A DNA stretch of 9,574 nt, from positions 1-9,574 of the forward strand of contig CAMWZE010000035.1 in NCBI GenBank assembly GCA_947178685.1, in the 5' to 3' direction. This DNA is from an uncultured Porphyromonadaceae bacterium. GTDB taxonomy: Bacteria; Bacteroidota; Bacteroidia; Bacteroidales; Muribaculaceae. A model generated the notes under the pieces. It had not been told where the DNA came from. It saw only the letters and a program-made list of their open reading frames with translations, and made no database searches. The position numbers were made by a program, and so were the translations under genes. Shown here piece after piece: positions 1-7,292 of the stretch. Within the stretch, counting starts at the first letter, position 1; each line of letters starts with the position of its first letter.

Positions 1-917
1 ATGGATTCCGGTTGTGCACCGTGGGATGCGCCTATCTGAGGGCGGCCGCATAACATATACTCTGCGTTGGAGAGTCCGAAAGCCTCCTCGGTGACGGAGG
101 GGAGCACACCGAAATCGGTTTCCCGTATATGTACGAGAGGATCGTCGGAGTGTTTTCTCCAGTCAATCATATCCATTACTCCCCGGGCTATGGCACGGCG
201 ACGCATCCGGTCGACATAATCGGAGGTTCCGCTGCCAACGATGCGCAGTCTTATCCTCGACCCCTTGAGATGAGTCAGTGCATCAATAAGGACCTCCATC
301 CCTTTCCCAGGGATGAGCTGGCCGTGAAACATTGCAGTGACCGGCCCTTTTTCGGTGCGCTCCGTGGGTGTGACCACCGGGAGATTGAGGCTGTTGTGGA
401 TTACGTGTACGCGGTGGGCAGGGAAGGGTAATTCCTGTCCATGCCAAGTAGATAGAAAACGGTCGCGTGCCAGCTCCGACACGAAGATCATGGCATCGAG
501 ATTACGGTAAATGCGCCGGAACAGCCATGAGTCGATGCCACGTTTCACTTTATGGCGGGTCATGACGATTCTCACGTCTTTGCGTGCCGCCAATTTTCGG
601 GCGAGCAACGCGGTGAAGGCATTGCGGAAGCCATGGGCGTGAATAGTGACGGAATTCTCGGGCAGAGAACGTAACGTGTGGGCGAGTTTACGTGCCGAAC
701 CTATGTCAAATGTTCCCCAGAAAGGGGCATGTAAAAGCGTGACGCCCTCTTTCGCGAAGAGAGCGTCTACAGCTTTAGCGTCTATAGTGAAAGCCATCAC
801 ATTCCAGCCTTCAGCTTTAAAATGGCGGCAGATATCGAGGGCATAACGGGCCACACCTCCCCAACGATTGTCGGAAAGGATATGAATGAGGGTCCGTTGT
901 CTGTTATCGCCCGGCAT
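1..917 (-). CDS. GT4-family glycosyltransferase, C-terminus cut by window edge
   Basis: The frame is open from ATG at 917 to position 1, giving 305 residues; roughly 60-90 more are expected for a GT-B enzyme of this family. The N-terminus reads HILSDNRWGGVARYALDI (residues 12-29), the usual GT4 opening with a glycine-rich loop that faces the acceptor. HAHGF lies at 93-97. The C-terminal Rossmann domain has LIPGKG at 201-206, where a Lys normally contacts the donor diphosphate, and the EX7E motif EAFGLSNAE at 278-286. The family transfers a sugar from a nucleotide-sugar donor, usually while building surface polysaccharide or O-glycan, in the cytoplasm or at the inner membrane face. The donor and acceptor cannot be told from sequence. 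It starts 48 bases after the dehydrogenase-like gene with no promoter seen between, so cotranscription is likely. Family assignment is firm; the specific role is unknown. Confidence 0.9.
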   Translation of the reverse strand, partial: MPGDNRQRTLIHILSDNRWGGVARYALDICRHFKAEGWNVMAFTIDAKAVDALFAKEGVTLLHAPFWGTFDIGSARKLAHTLRSLPENSVTIHAHGFRNAFTALLARKLAARKDVRIVMTRHKVKRGIDSWLFRRIYRNLDAMIFVSELARDRFLSTWHGQELPFPAHRVHVIHNSLNLPVVTPTERTEKGPVTAMFHGQLIPGKGMEVLIDALTHLKGSRIRLRIVGSGTSDYVDRMRRRAIARGVMDMIDWRKHSDDPLVHIRETDFGVLPSVTEEAFGLSNAEYMLCGRPQIGASHGAQPES

Positions 918-965
918 GCCACGTCTTTCACTATACGGTAGTAATTATCAGGAAATGACAGCAGA

Positions 966-2075
966 TTAATTGGTGGCGGAGATCATTACTTTTATATCCA
1001 CCGAGGGGAGAGCGAGACAGGATGCCACAAGTTTGTCCACAAGCTTTCCGCGATAGGTGATGAGACCATCCTGCACACCGGGAGTTGTTGCGATCATTCT
1101 CTCGGATCCACCCTTTATGGCCATCTCATCGAAGAAGTTAACGAGTACATTTGACAGAGCCATGGCCACTGTGCGCGGCACGGAGAGGGATGGATGAGTT
1201 TCCTTGAAATCTAACACATACACAGAATCTTTCAGTGCCACCGAGAGATTCTTGGGAAATTCAAAGCTACGTGTGCATTCTCCGATTAGTATTACATCGG
1301 CCGATTTCACCTTGTTGAATAGCACTCTGGGATGTATGGCTATTGTGTTGAGGTTCTCGCCGCAATACTGGCGAGCAAGCATCAGCTGAGAGATGTCGTT
1401 GTTCATCAGTGTGACGTAGGCACCGGCAGCCATCGCCGCTTTTGCTGCGGAGTAAGCTGTTGTGCCGTCGCCAATCACGAGTACCTCGCAAGGATTCAGT
1501 CCGGCCACTCCGGCGAGAAGCACACCCTTGCCACCCCCGACATACGACAGGAATTCCTGGGCATAGATCACTGCACCGCGACCGTCGATCTCATCTACTA
1601 TGTCGGCGAATATCTTGGTGTCGGTATGACTGGTCATGTTGTCGAGACATCCGGCAGTGATGCGCATATCGAGCAACGCCTTAATTACGGGAGCCTCGAA
1701 TAGATCGTCGCCCATCATCGTGAGCAGCATGGCTCCGCGACGCATTTTCTTGATGTCGCCTACATGGAGTGTCTGATAGGAGAGCACAACGTCGGCCTTG
1801 AGCGCCTCAGTGCGGGAGGCGATTTCAGCTCCGAATTCAGCGTAAGCCGAGTCGGGGAAACTGATATCGGTGGCCGCTCCCTGTTCCATCACGATTTTGA
1901 AACCGGCAGAAGTGAGGAGTCCGCAGCCTTCGGGAGTGAGTAGAAAGCGGGTCTCGTCGGTGTCGGTATAGTTGGCTACGAGTCCGATGCTTATAGCCTT
2001 TGAAGAATTCTTATCGGCCTGCAGCTCAGGCTGAGGCTCTAAGTCTATTGTGGTTTTGATTTCATTCTCGACCAT
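966..2075 (-). CDS. Alanine dehydrogenase/transhydrogenase-family protein, divergent and possibly inactive
   Basis: This 369-residue protein aligns by eye along its length with Bacteroidota alanine dehydrogenases (alanine + NAD+ to pyruvate + NH3 + NADH). Conserved parts are TRFLLTPEG (42-50), the inter-domain stretch around IVDEIDG (159-165), the second Rossmann domain near 197-227, and SVPRTVAMALSNVL (298-311). Several functional positions differ. The dinucleotide loop is GDGTTA (202-207) instead of GAGTVG. The acidic residue ending the next strand is Asn (about 225). The VKVKEP-type segment carrying the substrate-binding Lys reads VLSYQTL (97-103). The segment normally holding DQGGCFE and CVANMP is shortened to DFKETHPSLSVP (289-300). 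Arg43 is retained. About 28 polar residues precede the first strand. The usual family length is about 370-400. It may be a pseudoenzyme, bind another ligand, or catalyse a different reaction. Family membership is clear; alanine dehydrogenase activity is doubtful. Confidence 0.8.
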   Translation of the reverse strand: MVENEIKTTIDLEPQPELQADKNSSKAISIGLVANYTDTDETRFLLTPEGCGLLTSAGFKIVMEQGAATDISFPDSAYAEFGAEIASRTEALKADVVLSYQTLHVGDIKKMRRGAMLLTMMGDDLFEAPVIKALLDMRITAGCLDNMTSHTDTKIFADIVDEIDGRGAVIYAQEFLSYVGGGKGVLLAGVAGLNPCEVLVIGDGTTAYSAAKAAMAAGAYVTLMNNDISQLMLARQYCGENLNTIAIHPRVLFNKVKSADVILIGECTRSFEFPKNLSVALKDSVYVLDFKETHPSLSVPRTVAMALSNVLVNFFDEMAIKGGSERMIATTPGVQDGLITYRGKLVDKLVASCLALPSVDIKVMISATN

Positions 2076-2142
2076 GATGGATTGGGGTAATTGAGGTTAG
2101 ACTTCAGGGTGCAGTAAATATGCGCGGAACCATTCCGGTTAT

Positions 2143-2210
2143 ATCTGCATATCCACAAAATTACTGCAAAAGGATAAAACAAGCAAGAATCTGCATGAAA
2201 AAATCTGCAT
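2143..2210. repeat. Three direct copies of ATCTGCAT around the promoter
   Basis: The plus-strand word ATCTGCAT occurs at 2143-2150, 2189-2196 and 2203-2210. The last two share AATCTGCATG and are 14 bases apart, just upstream of the -33 box; the first lies near the predicted start site. Placement around a promoter suggests operator sites for a DNA-binding protein. No regulator gene is present in the window to pair with them. Confidence 0.4.
2156..2187 (-). promoter_or_regulatory. Bacteroidota-type promoter for the dehydrogenase-like gene
   Basis: On the minus strand TAATTTTG (2163-2156) matches the -7 consensus TAnnTTTG. CTTG (2187-2184) sits 20 bases upstream and matches the TTG core of the -33 box. 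Transcription would start near 2149, leaving a leader of about 74 nt before the ATG at 2075. The match is good but common by chance in AT-rich spacers. Confidence 0.5.
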
Positions 2211-2276
2211 GCGACGTGTCAGTCCGGGGCTTATCCAATGGCGGGCAGCTAGCGGAATCGGTTAATCCTGAGCATA

Positions 2277-2816
2277 TCAAAGCTTGGCGAAGTGAGGGTA
2301 TGCTCTCAGGAAATCGGCTACATTGTCGTCGATCTGTCTTCTGTCTTCGAGCGAATCCCCTTGCCAGCGTATTGCCGCTTGCGAATAGAAAGGAGATCGG
2401 GCCAGCAACTGCGATGCTATTATTTCGCGTATCTCCTCGTCAGTACGTCCGGCAAGGAGCGGTCTTTTCTCACGCTTGCGTATCAGCCTGGAGAACAGGC
2501 AATCGTGGGTGGCTTCGAGCCATAGGCTCACACCATGGCTGTTCATGAAAGCAACGTTATCGAAGAAGCAGGGAGTTCCTCCGCCACACGACACAATCAC
2601 ATCTTCCATATCGGCAGTTTCGTGGAGCATGTCACGTTCCATCTGACGGAATTGCTCCTCGCCTTTGGCGTCGAAGATTTCCCTTACGGTGGCTTGATAG
2701 CGGTCTTCAATCATATGGTCGAGATCCAGGAATTTTAATCCGGTTGCTTCCGCGAGGGCGCGGCCGAAGGTGGTTTTGCCGCACCCCATATAGCCTATTA
2801 TGTATAATGGTTTCAT
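2277..2816 (-). CDS. aroK: Shikimate kinase
   Basis: This cytoplasmic P-loop kinase phosphorylates shikimate to shikimate-3-phosphate with ATP, the fifth step of the chorismate pathway to aromatic amino acids. Its 179 residues fit the family size (about 165-180). Walker A is GYMGCGKTT at 8-16. DLD at 31-33 supplies the Mg/shikimate-binding Asp, and FRQME at 56-60 holds the shikimate-binding Arg57. CGGGTP at 77-82 is the Walker B-like glycine motif. RPLLAG at 118-123 is the lid with Arg118, and Arg140 precedes SPFY. Nothing is missing, so it should be active. It begins 24 bases after the stop of the DUF2723 gene, so the two are probably cotranscribed; no promoter lies in that gap. No clear terminator follows its stop. 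Confidence 0.96.
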   Translation of the reverse strand: MKPLYIIGYMGCGKTTFGRALAEATGLKFLDLDHMIEDRYQATVREIFDAKGEEQFRQMERDMLHETADMEDVIVSCGGGTPCFFDNVAFMNSHGVSLWLEATHDCLFSRLIRKREKRPLLAGRTDEEIREIIASQLLARSPFYSQAAIRWQGDSLEDRRQIDDNVADFLRAYPHFAKL

Positions 2817-2840
2817 ATATAAGGAGTTTATTAATTTGTT

Positions 2841-5800
2841 TTATTGCTTAGATTTAAGTCGTTCCTCTTCAATGTTGTTGCTTTTCATTAAGGAATCGAT
2901 TATTATGGTTGTGTTTATCAGATGGCGCGACTCGTTGGAGACGGTGTGGCGCCGCCAGTCGGGAAGAGAGTTGTAATACCGTCGCCAGGCAGTTCCCCTT
3001 GATAAAGCATCCATAAGAAGCCCCTTGGCTGATTGCACGTCATCTTTGTGGCCGTAGGATAGAAGTAGCCTTGCAGCGGTGATAGTTTCGTGGAAGGCAG
3101 TGTCGGCCACTGAGTAGTAGCCCGAAGAGACACCGGGGTAAAGATGAGGGAATCGATTCAGGAGGTTACGGGCCGTAAGACTGTCATCTTCAATCTTAGC
3201 CAGCTGACTTGCCGCTCTTACCAATGCACCGCGTTGACGGCGTATCTGGTCGTTGATTACAGGATCGGTGTAGATCTTCTCTCCGGCATGGTTGCGGGCT
3301 GTGGAGTCGATTGCATTGGCGGATATAAGAAGACGGCGGCTATATTCATCCTGCGACATGAAGGGCGCATAAGTATCGGAGAAAGCCTCAATACGTAGCG
3401 CTCTTTTCAAGGGCGAGAACACTTCACTTTTTACGGAGGAGAGAAAGCTAACGGGTCTTGGATCAGGTTGCTCAAGATTGGTAGCGATGATATCAAGCAG
3501 CATGAGCGTGCGGAAAGGTATCATTCCGGCCACAGTAGCCAGTGAGCGCAGATTTAGTGTGATTGTGTCAGACGATGTGTATCCCGGTATGGTGGCTCGT
3601 GTGTGTGCTAATGCCGGTGTAGGTTCCGGAGATGCATAGAAAGCGTGTAGAATGTCGATGAGAGGGCGAGGCACTGTGTCGGCATCAGGGGCGATTGGAG
3701 TGAACGATAGGGCACCATAAGCTATGTCGGCCGGTGTGGCAGTTAGCCGGAGACCGTTCTTGCCCTGCTTCATGAGGTTGACCACATATTCCGGGGTGGC
3801 GAGATATGACAAGTCAACCACCGTTGCATCGGGAGCTACATTCTCCACCTCCCGGGCATACCATAAAGGGAAGGTGAAATTGTCACCGTAAGAGAACACT
3901 ATATCCCTCTCCTTCCCGGCAAGCGTGTTCAGAGCGAAGGCCCGGGTGTGAAAACGCCCTGATCGGTTGTGGTCGGGATAATTCTCGATGAGATACCATA
4001 CGAAGAGTATGGCACCACATGTGGCAGCCACGGGGAGTGTGGCGCGACGGGAGCGGATACAACGGGCAGCCCCCTCAGCCAAGGCTATCAGTCCGAAGGC
4101 TATCCATATGCAGAAAGCCATGTAAGAGGCGATGAAAGCATAGTCACGTTCGCGAGGCTCGCCGGGGGTCTGGTTCAGATATACCACTATAGCCACGCCT
4201 GTCATAAGGAACAGCATCGTCACCACGGCCATTATACGCTTGCCACGTTTCCCTCTTCTGAGAAGCCATACCATACCGGCGATCCCTATAAGAAATGGGA
4301 TGGCGAAATACGCATGACGTCCGGGATTTCCATCAGCAGCGTCCCGGGGCATGAGTCTTTCATCGCCTGTCATCATACGGTCGAGGAATTTGAATCCTGT
4401 TATCACATTTCCATGGTCAATCTCACCGGTTGCCGGTATGTCGTTTTGTCGTCCTACGAAATTCCATAGCAGATAACGCAGATACATATAATATGTCTGA
4501 TAAGAGAGGAAATAGCGAAGATTCTGGACGTATGTAGGACGTTTGGCATATGCAATTTCCCGTTCGCCGGAGAGTAGCAGTTTCCCCACGGCCTTTCCCG
4601 TGGAGTCATAGGCTGTTGATATCTCCACGCGCTCCATATTGTCTTCGGTCATTCCGGCCCAGTCGGCATAAGCCGCCATCATATTGCGGTTGCCTGATGT
4701 TATTCTTGGCAACAGCATGTCGAGCTCCGGTGTCATTCTTCGGGAGAAGCGATAGTCTGCAAGGAGATATCCATGGTTTCTATCGTTGACGTCACGGTTA
4801 AGCGCGGAATCCGCATGGGTCAGCATCCTGCTTCGGTAAGCGAGGCGAGGGGAGGTTATGACCGGAATATAGCGCGGGTTTTCTTTACGCAGTGCGTAGC
4901 GTGAGTAATCAGCTTTACCCGAAAGGGGATCGATGCGTTCTTCCAGCATAGGTCTGCTGAACGGGGTGGGACCGATGAAAAGCGGCTGTGATCCATACTG
5001 CTCGCGGGAGATATAGCGTTGAAAACTGAAGATGTCGGCAGGTGCGCTCTCATTGATGGGGGGAGAGGCATATCCTCTTATAAGTATCAGAGAGATGGCA
5101 GAATATCCTGTCCAAATCATTATGAGCATCCATGCCGATGTCAAGATAGCCCGGGTGGAGATAATGTTAAGTAGTATAAAGGCAGTTATGATTGACAGCA
5201 CGAGAGCTATCACTATGTGAGAGTGGAAAAGAAATAATCCCGATAGCCATAGAAGAGAGGAGAGGAATATAAAGCGCATGACCCTGGAATCCCGAGGGAT
5301 AAAGCTGACCGACAGTACAGCCACAGCCGAGAAGATCAAAGGATATAGAAGTGTGCCGGTAAAGTATGGTAGGCCGAAACGGTTTACACATAGTAGTTCA
5401 AGTTGAGCGGCCCATTCTACAGAACCCGGCATCAATCCGATGAGCACGAGTGCCACGACTAAGAATGAGACCGGGATAGCAACCCACGCCTTGAGGGTGG
5501 CGTTGGTGTGAGGGTTTCTACCGAACACGAAGATCAACGCAAGCACGGGGATTACGAGAAGGTTCAGCTGGTGCACACCCAATGAGAGCCCGAGCATATA
5601 AGCGGTAAGAATAAGCCAGCGGCTACGGCTCGCTGAAGAGGTGGCTTCTCTCCATTTAAGCATCAGCCAGATAGTCAGTGCCGTCAGAAATGTGGAGAAT
5701 GCATATACCTCAGCCTCAACCGCGGAATACCAGGTGGAGTCGAGCACGGCGAAGCTCAGAGATGAGAAGAAAGAGACGATAGCTGCCAGTGCCTCAGAGT

Positions 5801-6149
5801 GCTGTCGACTGAGTTTGTCCGGGAGCACATAACAGATAAATCGGCATATTATACGGGCAAGGAAAAACACGGCGAGCGCCATGAAAACAGAGCTGCACAG
5901 GTTGATAACCAATGCATGGAGCGACTTGGGGAAGGGGATTGTGGCAACCCGCATAGCGAGGGTCCATATGGGATTGCCCGGAGGATGTCCCACCTGCAGG
6001 GAGGAAGCTGTAAGCACATATTCCGGACAGTCCCAATAAGAGACAGAGCTGTCGACGGATATGATATATATGAAGCAGGCTATGACTGCTGCGAGCATAG
6101 CTGCGGAGCGGCCCATATTATTTCGTAAATATGTCAGGATGCCGGTCAT
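2841..6149 (-). CDS. DUF2723 (TMEM260-like) multi-pass membrane glycosyltransferase-type protein
   Basis: The 1102-residue protein begins with a short cytoplasmic N-terminus and many hydrophobic helices (first about 14-31, then about 75-105, 118-165, 177-208, 220-240, 262-355). The first loop carries WDCPEY (39-44) and LQVGHPPGNP (51-60), the signature of DUF2723. A second membrane block spans about 611-720, with the other family motif LNQTPGEPRERDYAF (657-671). ENYPDHNRSGR (721-731) and FSYGDNFTFPLWYAREVE (751-768) follow, then a soluble C-terminal region of about 330 residues. The human relative TMEM260 is a GT-C O-mannosyltransferase, so glycosylation of exported proteins is a reasonable inference, with acidic residues near WDCPEY as candidate catalytic groups. 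The substrate of bacterial members is not established here. No promoter is visible between the upstream terminator and its ATG, suggesting readthrough control. aroK follows after 24 bases. Confidence 0.9.
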   Translation of the reverse strand: MTGILTYLRNNMGRSAAMLAAVIACFIYIISVDSSVSYWDCPEYVLTASSLQVGHPPGNPIWTLAMRVATIPFPKSLHALVINLCSSVFMALAVFFLARIICRFICYVLPDKLSRQHSEALAAIVSFFSSLSFAVLDSTWYSAVEAEVYAFSTFLTALTIWLMLKWREATSSASRSRWLILTAYMLGLSLGVHQLNLLVIPVLALIFVFGRNPHTNATLKAWVAIPVSFLVVALVLIGLMPGSVEWAAQLELLCVNRFGLPYFTGTLLYPLIFSAVAVLSVSFIPRDSRVMRFIFLSSLLWLSGLFLFHSHIVIALVLSIITAFILLNIISTRAILTSAWMLIMIWTGYSAISLILIRGYASPPINESAPADIFSFQRYISREQYGSQPLFIGPTPFSRPMLEERIDPLSGKADYSRYALRKENPRYIPVITSPRLAYRSRMLTHADSALNRDVNDRNHGYLLADYRFSRRMTPELDMLLPRITSGNRNMMAAYADWAGMTEDNMERVEISTAYDSTGKAVGKLLLSGEREIAYAKRPTYVQNLRYFLSYQTYYMYLRYLLWNFVGRQNDIPATGEIDHGNVITGFKFLDRMMTGDERLMPRDAADGNPGRHAYFAIPFLIGIAGMVWLLRRGKRGKRIMAVVTMLFLMTGVAIVVYLNQTPGEPRERDYAFIASYMAFCIWIAFGLIALAEGAARCIRSRRATLPVAATCGAILFVWYLIENYPDHNRSGRFHTRAFALNTLAGKERDIVFSYGDNFTFPLWYAREVENVAPDATVVDLSYLATPEYVVNLMKQGKNGLRLTATPADIAYGALSFTPIAPDADTVPRPLIDILHAFYASPEPTPALAHTRATIPGYTSSDTITLNLRSLATVAGMIPFRTLMLLDIIATNLEQPDPRPVSFLSSVKSEVFSPLKRALRIEAFSDTYAPFMSQDEYSRRLLISANAIDSTARNHAGEKIYTDPVINDQIRRQRGALVRAASQLAKIEDDSLTARNLLNRFPHLYPGVSSGYYSVADTAFHETITAARLLLSYGHKDDVQSAKGLLMDALSRGTAWRRYYNSLPDWRRHTVSNESRHLINTTIIIDSLMKSNNIEEERLKSKQ

Positions 6150-6198
6150 TATTCTTATGGTTTATGGTTGAGGGTTTATAGACATGAGTGTTTAGGGT

Positions 6199-6372
6199 TT
6201 AAAAAACGAAGGGGAACAGTCTCTTCGACTCTTCCCCTCCTTCACACTCATTACTTTATAAATCAAATCATTTGAACATAAATGTCCTACCTTGCACACA
6301 TCTTTCACAAGGGATGCACACGGCATGGTCCGGCTGTGAAAAATCATTTACAAAGCAAATGAACCAGACCAC
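6199..6372 (-). ncRNA. Putative small RNA or attenuator leader with 5' stem and terminator
   Basis: A transcript started by the promoter at 6378-6409 would begin near 6372 and end at the terminator near 6200, about 170 nt. At its 5' end GGTCTGG (6370-6364) pairs with CCGGACC (6333-6327), seven pairs including one G-U. Nested inside is TCATTT/AAATGA (6362-6357 with 6349-6344). A further hairpin CCTTG/CAAGG lies around 6290-6312, and a TCAAAtgaTTTGA palindrome around 6263-6275. I do not recognise it as tmRNA, RNase P RNA, SRP RNA or a known riboswitch. It could equally be the leader of the DUF2723-aroK operon. A 44-codon frame lies inside but runs through the terminator hairpin, which argues against coding. 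Confidence 0.45.
6201..6238 (-). terminator. Intrinsic terminator just upstream of the DUF2723 gene
   Basis: On the minus strand a hairpin pairs AGGGGAA (6238-6232) with TTCCCCT (6216-6210). After a 1x1 mismatch, AGTC (6230-6227) pairs with GACT (6221-6218) around a five-base loop. Three bases later comes a run of six T (6206-6201). It ends about 50 bases before the ATG of the next gene, so it could end a small RNA, end the upstream steroid operon, or act as an attenuator. Confidence 0.65.
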
Positions 6373-6377
6373 ATCCG

Positions 6378-6409
6378 CAAAGTTAATGAAATCTAACGGA
6401 TGTATCAAA
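6378..6409 (-). promoter_or_regulatory. Near-consensus Bacteroidota promoter
   Basis: On the minus strand TTTG (6409-6406), a 20-base spacer and TAACTTTG (6385-6378) match the Bacteroidota housekeeping consensus TTTG-N19-21-TAnnTTTG exactly. Upstream lie two T6 runs and an AT-rich stretch (6411-6465) that resembles an UP element. This is the best promoter match I found in the window. It would start transcription near 6371-6372 and serve the folded leader and, by readthrough, the DUF2723-aroK pair. Confidence 0.75.
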
Positions 6410-6419
6410 TAAAAAACGG

Positions 6420-6446
6420 AAAAAACAATAATTAATTATGTAATTA
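6420..6446 (-). terminator. Weak AT-only hairpin followed by T run after the steroid operon
   Basis: On the minus strand two TAATTA words (6446-6441 and 6438-6433) can pair and are followed by a T6 run at 6425-6420, about 40-60 bases past the stop of the dehydrogenase gene. The stem has no G-C pairs, so termination would be weak. The AT-richness may instead serve the adjacent promoter. Confidence 0.2.
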
Positions 6447-6482
6447 CCGTAATATTGATATTTTTAACCGGAAAATCCGTTG

Positions 6483-7292
6483 TTATCGTTTGATTCCCTT
6501 GTCAAGAAGGCGATGTTTCACCATCATCCTGACAGGCGTAGGGGTAATGCCTGCGAGGAAAATTGAGCAACGGTTGACAAAGCCGTTTATGTATTGTTGC
6601 TTACCATTCATCAGCCGGGTCACGGCCTTACGTGCAAATTTCTGCGGAGTGACGATCGCTCCTATATTTAAAGCGAGGCGTTTGAGGTTGTCGGGTAGGC
6701 CGAACAAGTCTGTAGCGATCCCACCGGGGCAGGCTGCCATGACGCGTACTCCGGAGTCGCGCATGTCATAGTGGAGCGAACGGGAGAAGACACGGATATA
6801 TGCCTTTGTCGCAGCATACATTGAAAGACCCGGCATCGGGGTCCAGCAAGAGAGCGACGACATGTTTAGTATCCATCCCGATCCCTTGGGGGCTCTGCGC
6901 GACGCCATCCACTTGGAGAGTAATGTCACGGCTCTTACATGAAGGTTGATGAAGCAGTCGATACGCTCGTCGGTTATTTCCGGAAGGGGTGCGAACGCGA
7001 AGATACCGGCATTGTTTATCAGAATGTCGGGATCGATATTTTTCTGAGCTACGAAACGTTCGATGAGGTCAACGATATTTGGACGTGTCAGATCCAAAGG
7101 AAGTATGTGAACAGTCACACCGAACTGTCGACGCAATTCTATGGCATTCTCCTCCATTCTCTCCCGTGAGATATCTATTATGACAAGGTCGCAATGGCGT
7201 GATGCCAGTTCACGGCAGAATGCGAGTCCGATTCCACCGGCCGCACCGGTCACGATGGCGCAATGCCCGCTAAGATTATCACCTTTTCCCAT
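6483..7292 (-). CDS. Short-chain dehydrogenase, candidate 3-beta-hydroxysteroid dehydrogenase
   Basis: This 269-residue classical SDR has the cofactor loop TGAAGGIG at 15-22, Asp40 at the end of the second strand (VIIDISR), NNAG at 93-96, catalytic Asn116, Ser146, and YAATK with Tyr159 and Lys163. PGGIATDL follows near 189-196. The complete Asn-Ser-Tyr-Lys set indicates an active oxidoreductase for alcohol/ketone interconversion. Asp40 favours NAD(H) over NADP(H). The C-terminal 30 residues (about 240-269) are hydrophobic and basic and may touch the membrane. Its start lies 14 bases inside the end of the flavin reductase gene, so the two are probably translationally coupled. Next to a 5-alpha-reductase and an OYE reductase, oxidation or reduction of the steroid 3-position is the likeliest role, as for the 3-beta-HSDH of the isoallolithocholate pathway. 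SDR substrate and stereochemistry cannot be read from sequence alone. Confidence 0.9.
   Translation of the reverse strand: MGKGDNLSGHCAIVTGAAGGIGLAFCRELASRHCDLVIIDISRERMEENAIELRRQFGVTVHILPLDLTRPNIVDLIERFVAQKNIDPDILINNAGIFAFAPLPEITDERIDCFINLHVRAVTLLSKWMASRRAPKGSGWILNMSSLSCWTPMPGLSMYAATKAYIRVFSRSLHYDMRDSGVRVMAACPGGIATDLFGLPDNLKRLALNIGAIVTPQKFARKAVTRLMNGKQQYINGFVNRCSIFLAGITPTPVRMMVKHRLLDKGIKR

Noticed and set aside
129..846. Plus-strand frames of 100 and 66 codons
   Set aside because: They lie antisense to the glycosyltransferase, which has a continuous frame with conserved motifs over the same bases.
2120..2548. Plus-strand frame of 142 codons
   Set aside because: More than half is antisense to aroK, whose motifs are complete; the rest covers the promoter spacer and has no recognisable domain.
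6155..6201. Tandem TTATGGT and two AGGGTTTA words resembling telomere repeats
   Set aside because: Only two copies of each in a short AT-rich leader; more likely low-complexity sequence that keeps the start codon unstructured.
6192..6326. 44-codon minus-strand frame starting MPCASLVKDVC inside the leader
   Set aside because: Its last third is the terminator hairpin and T run, its start touches the 5' stem, and it resembles nothing known. Most likely a chance frame, though a leader peptide cannot be excluded.
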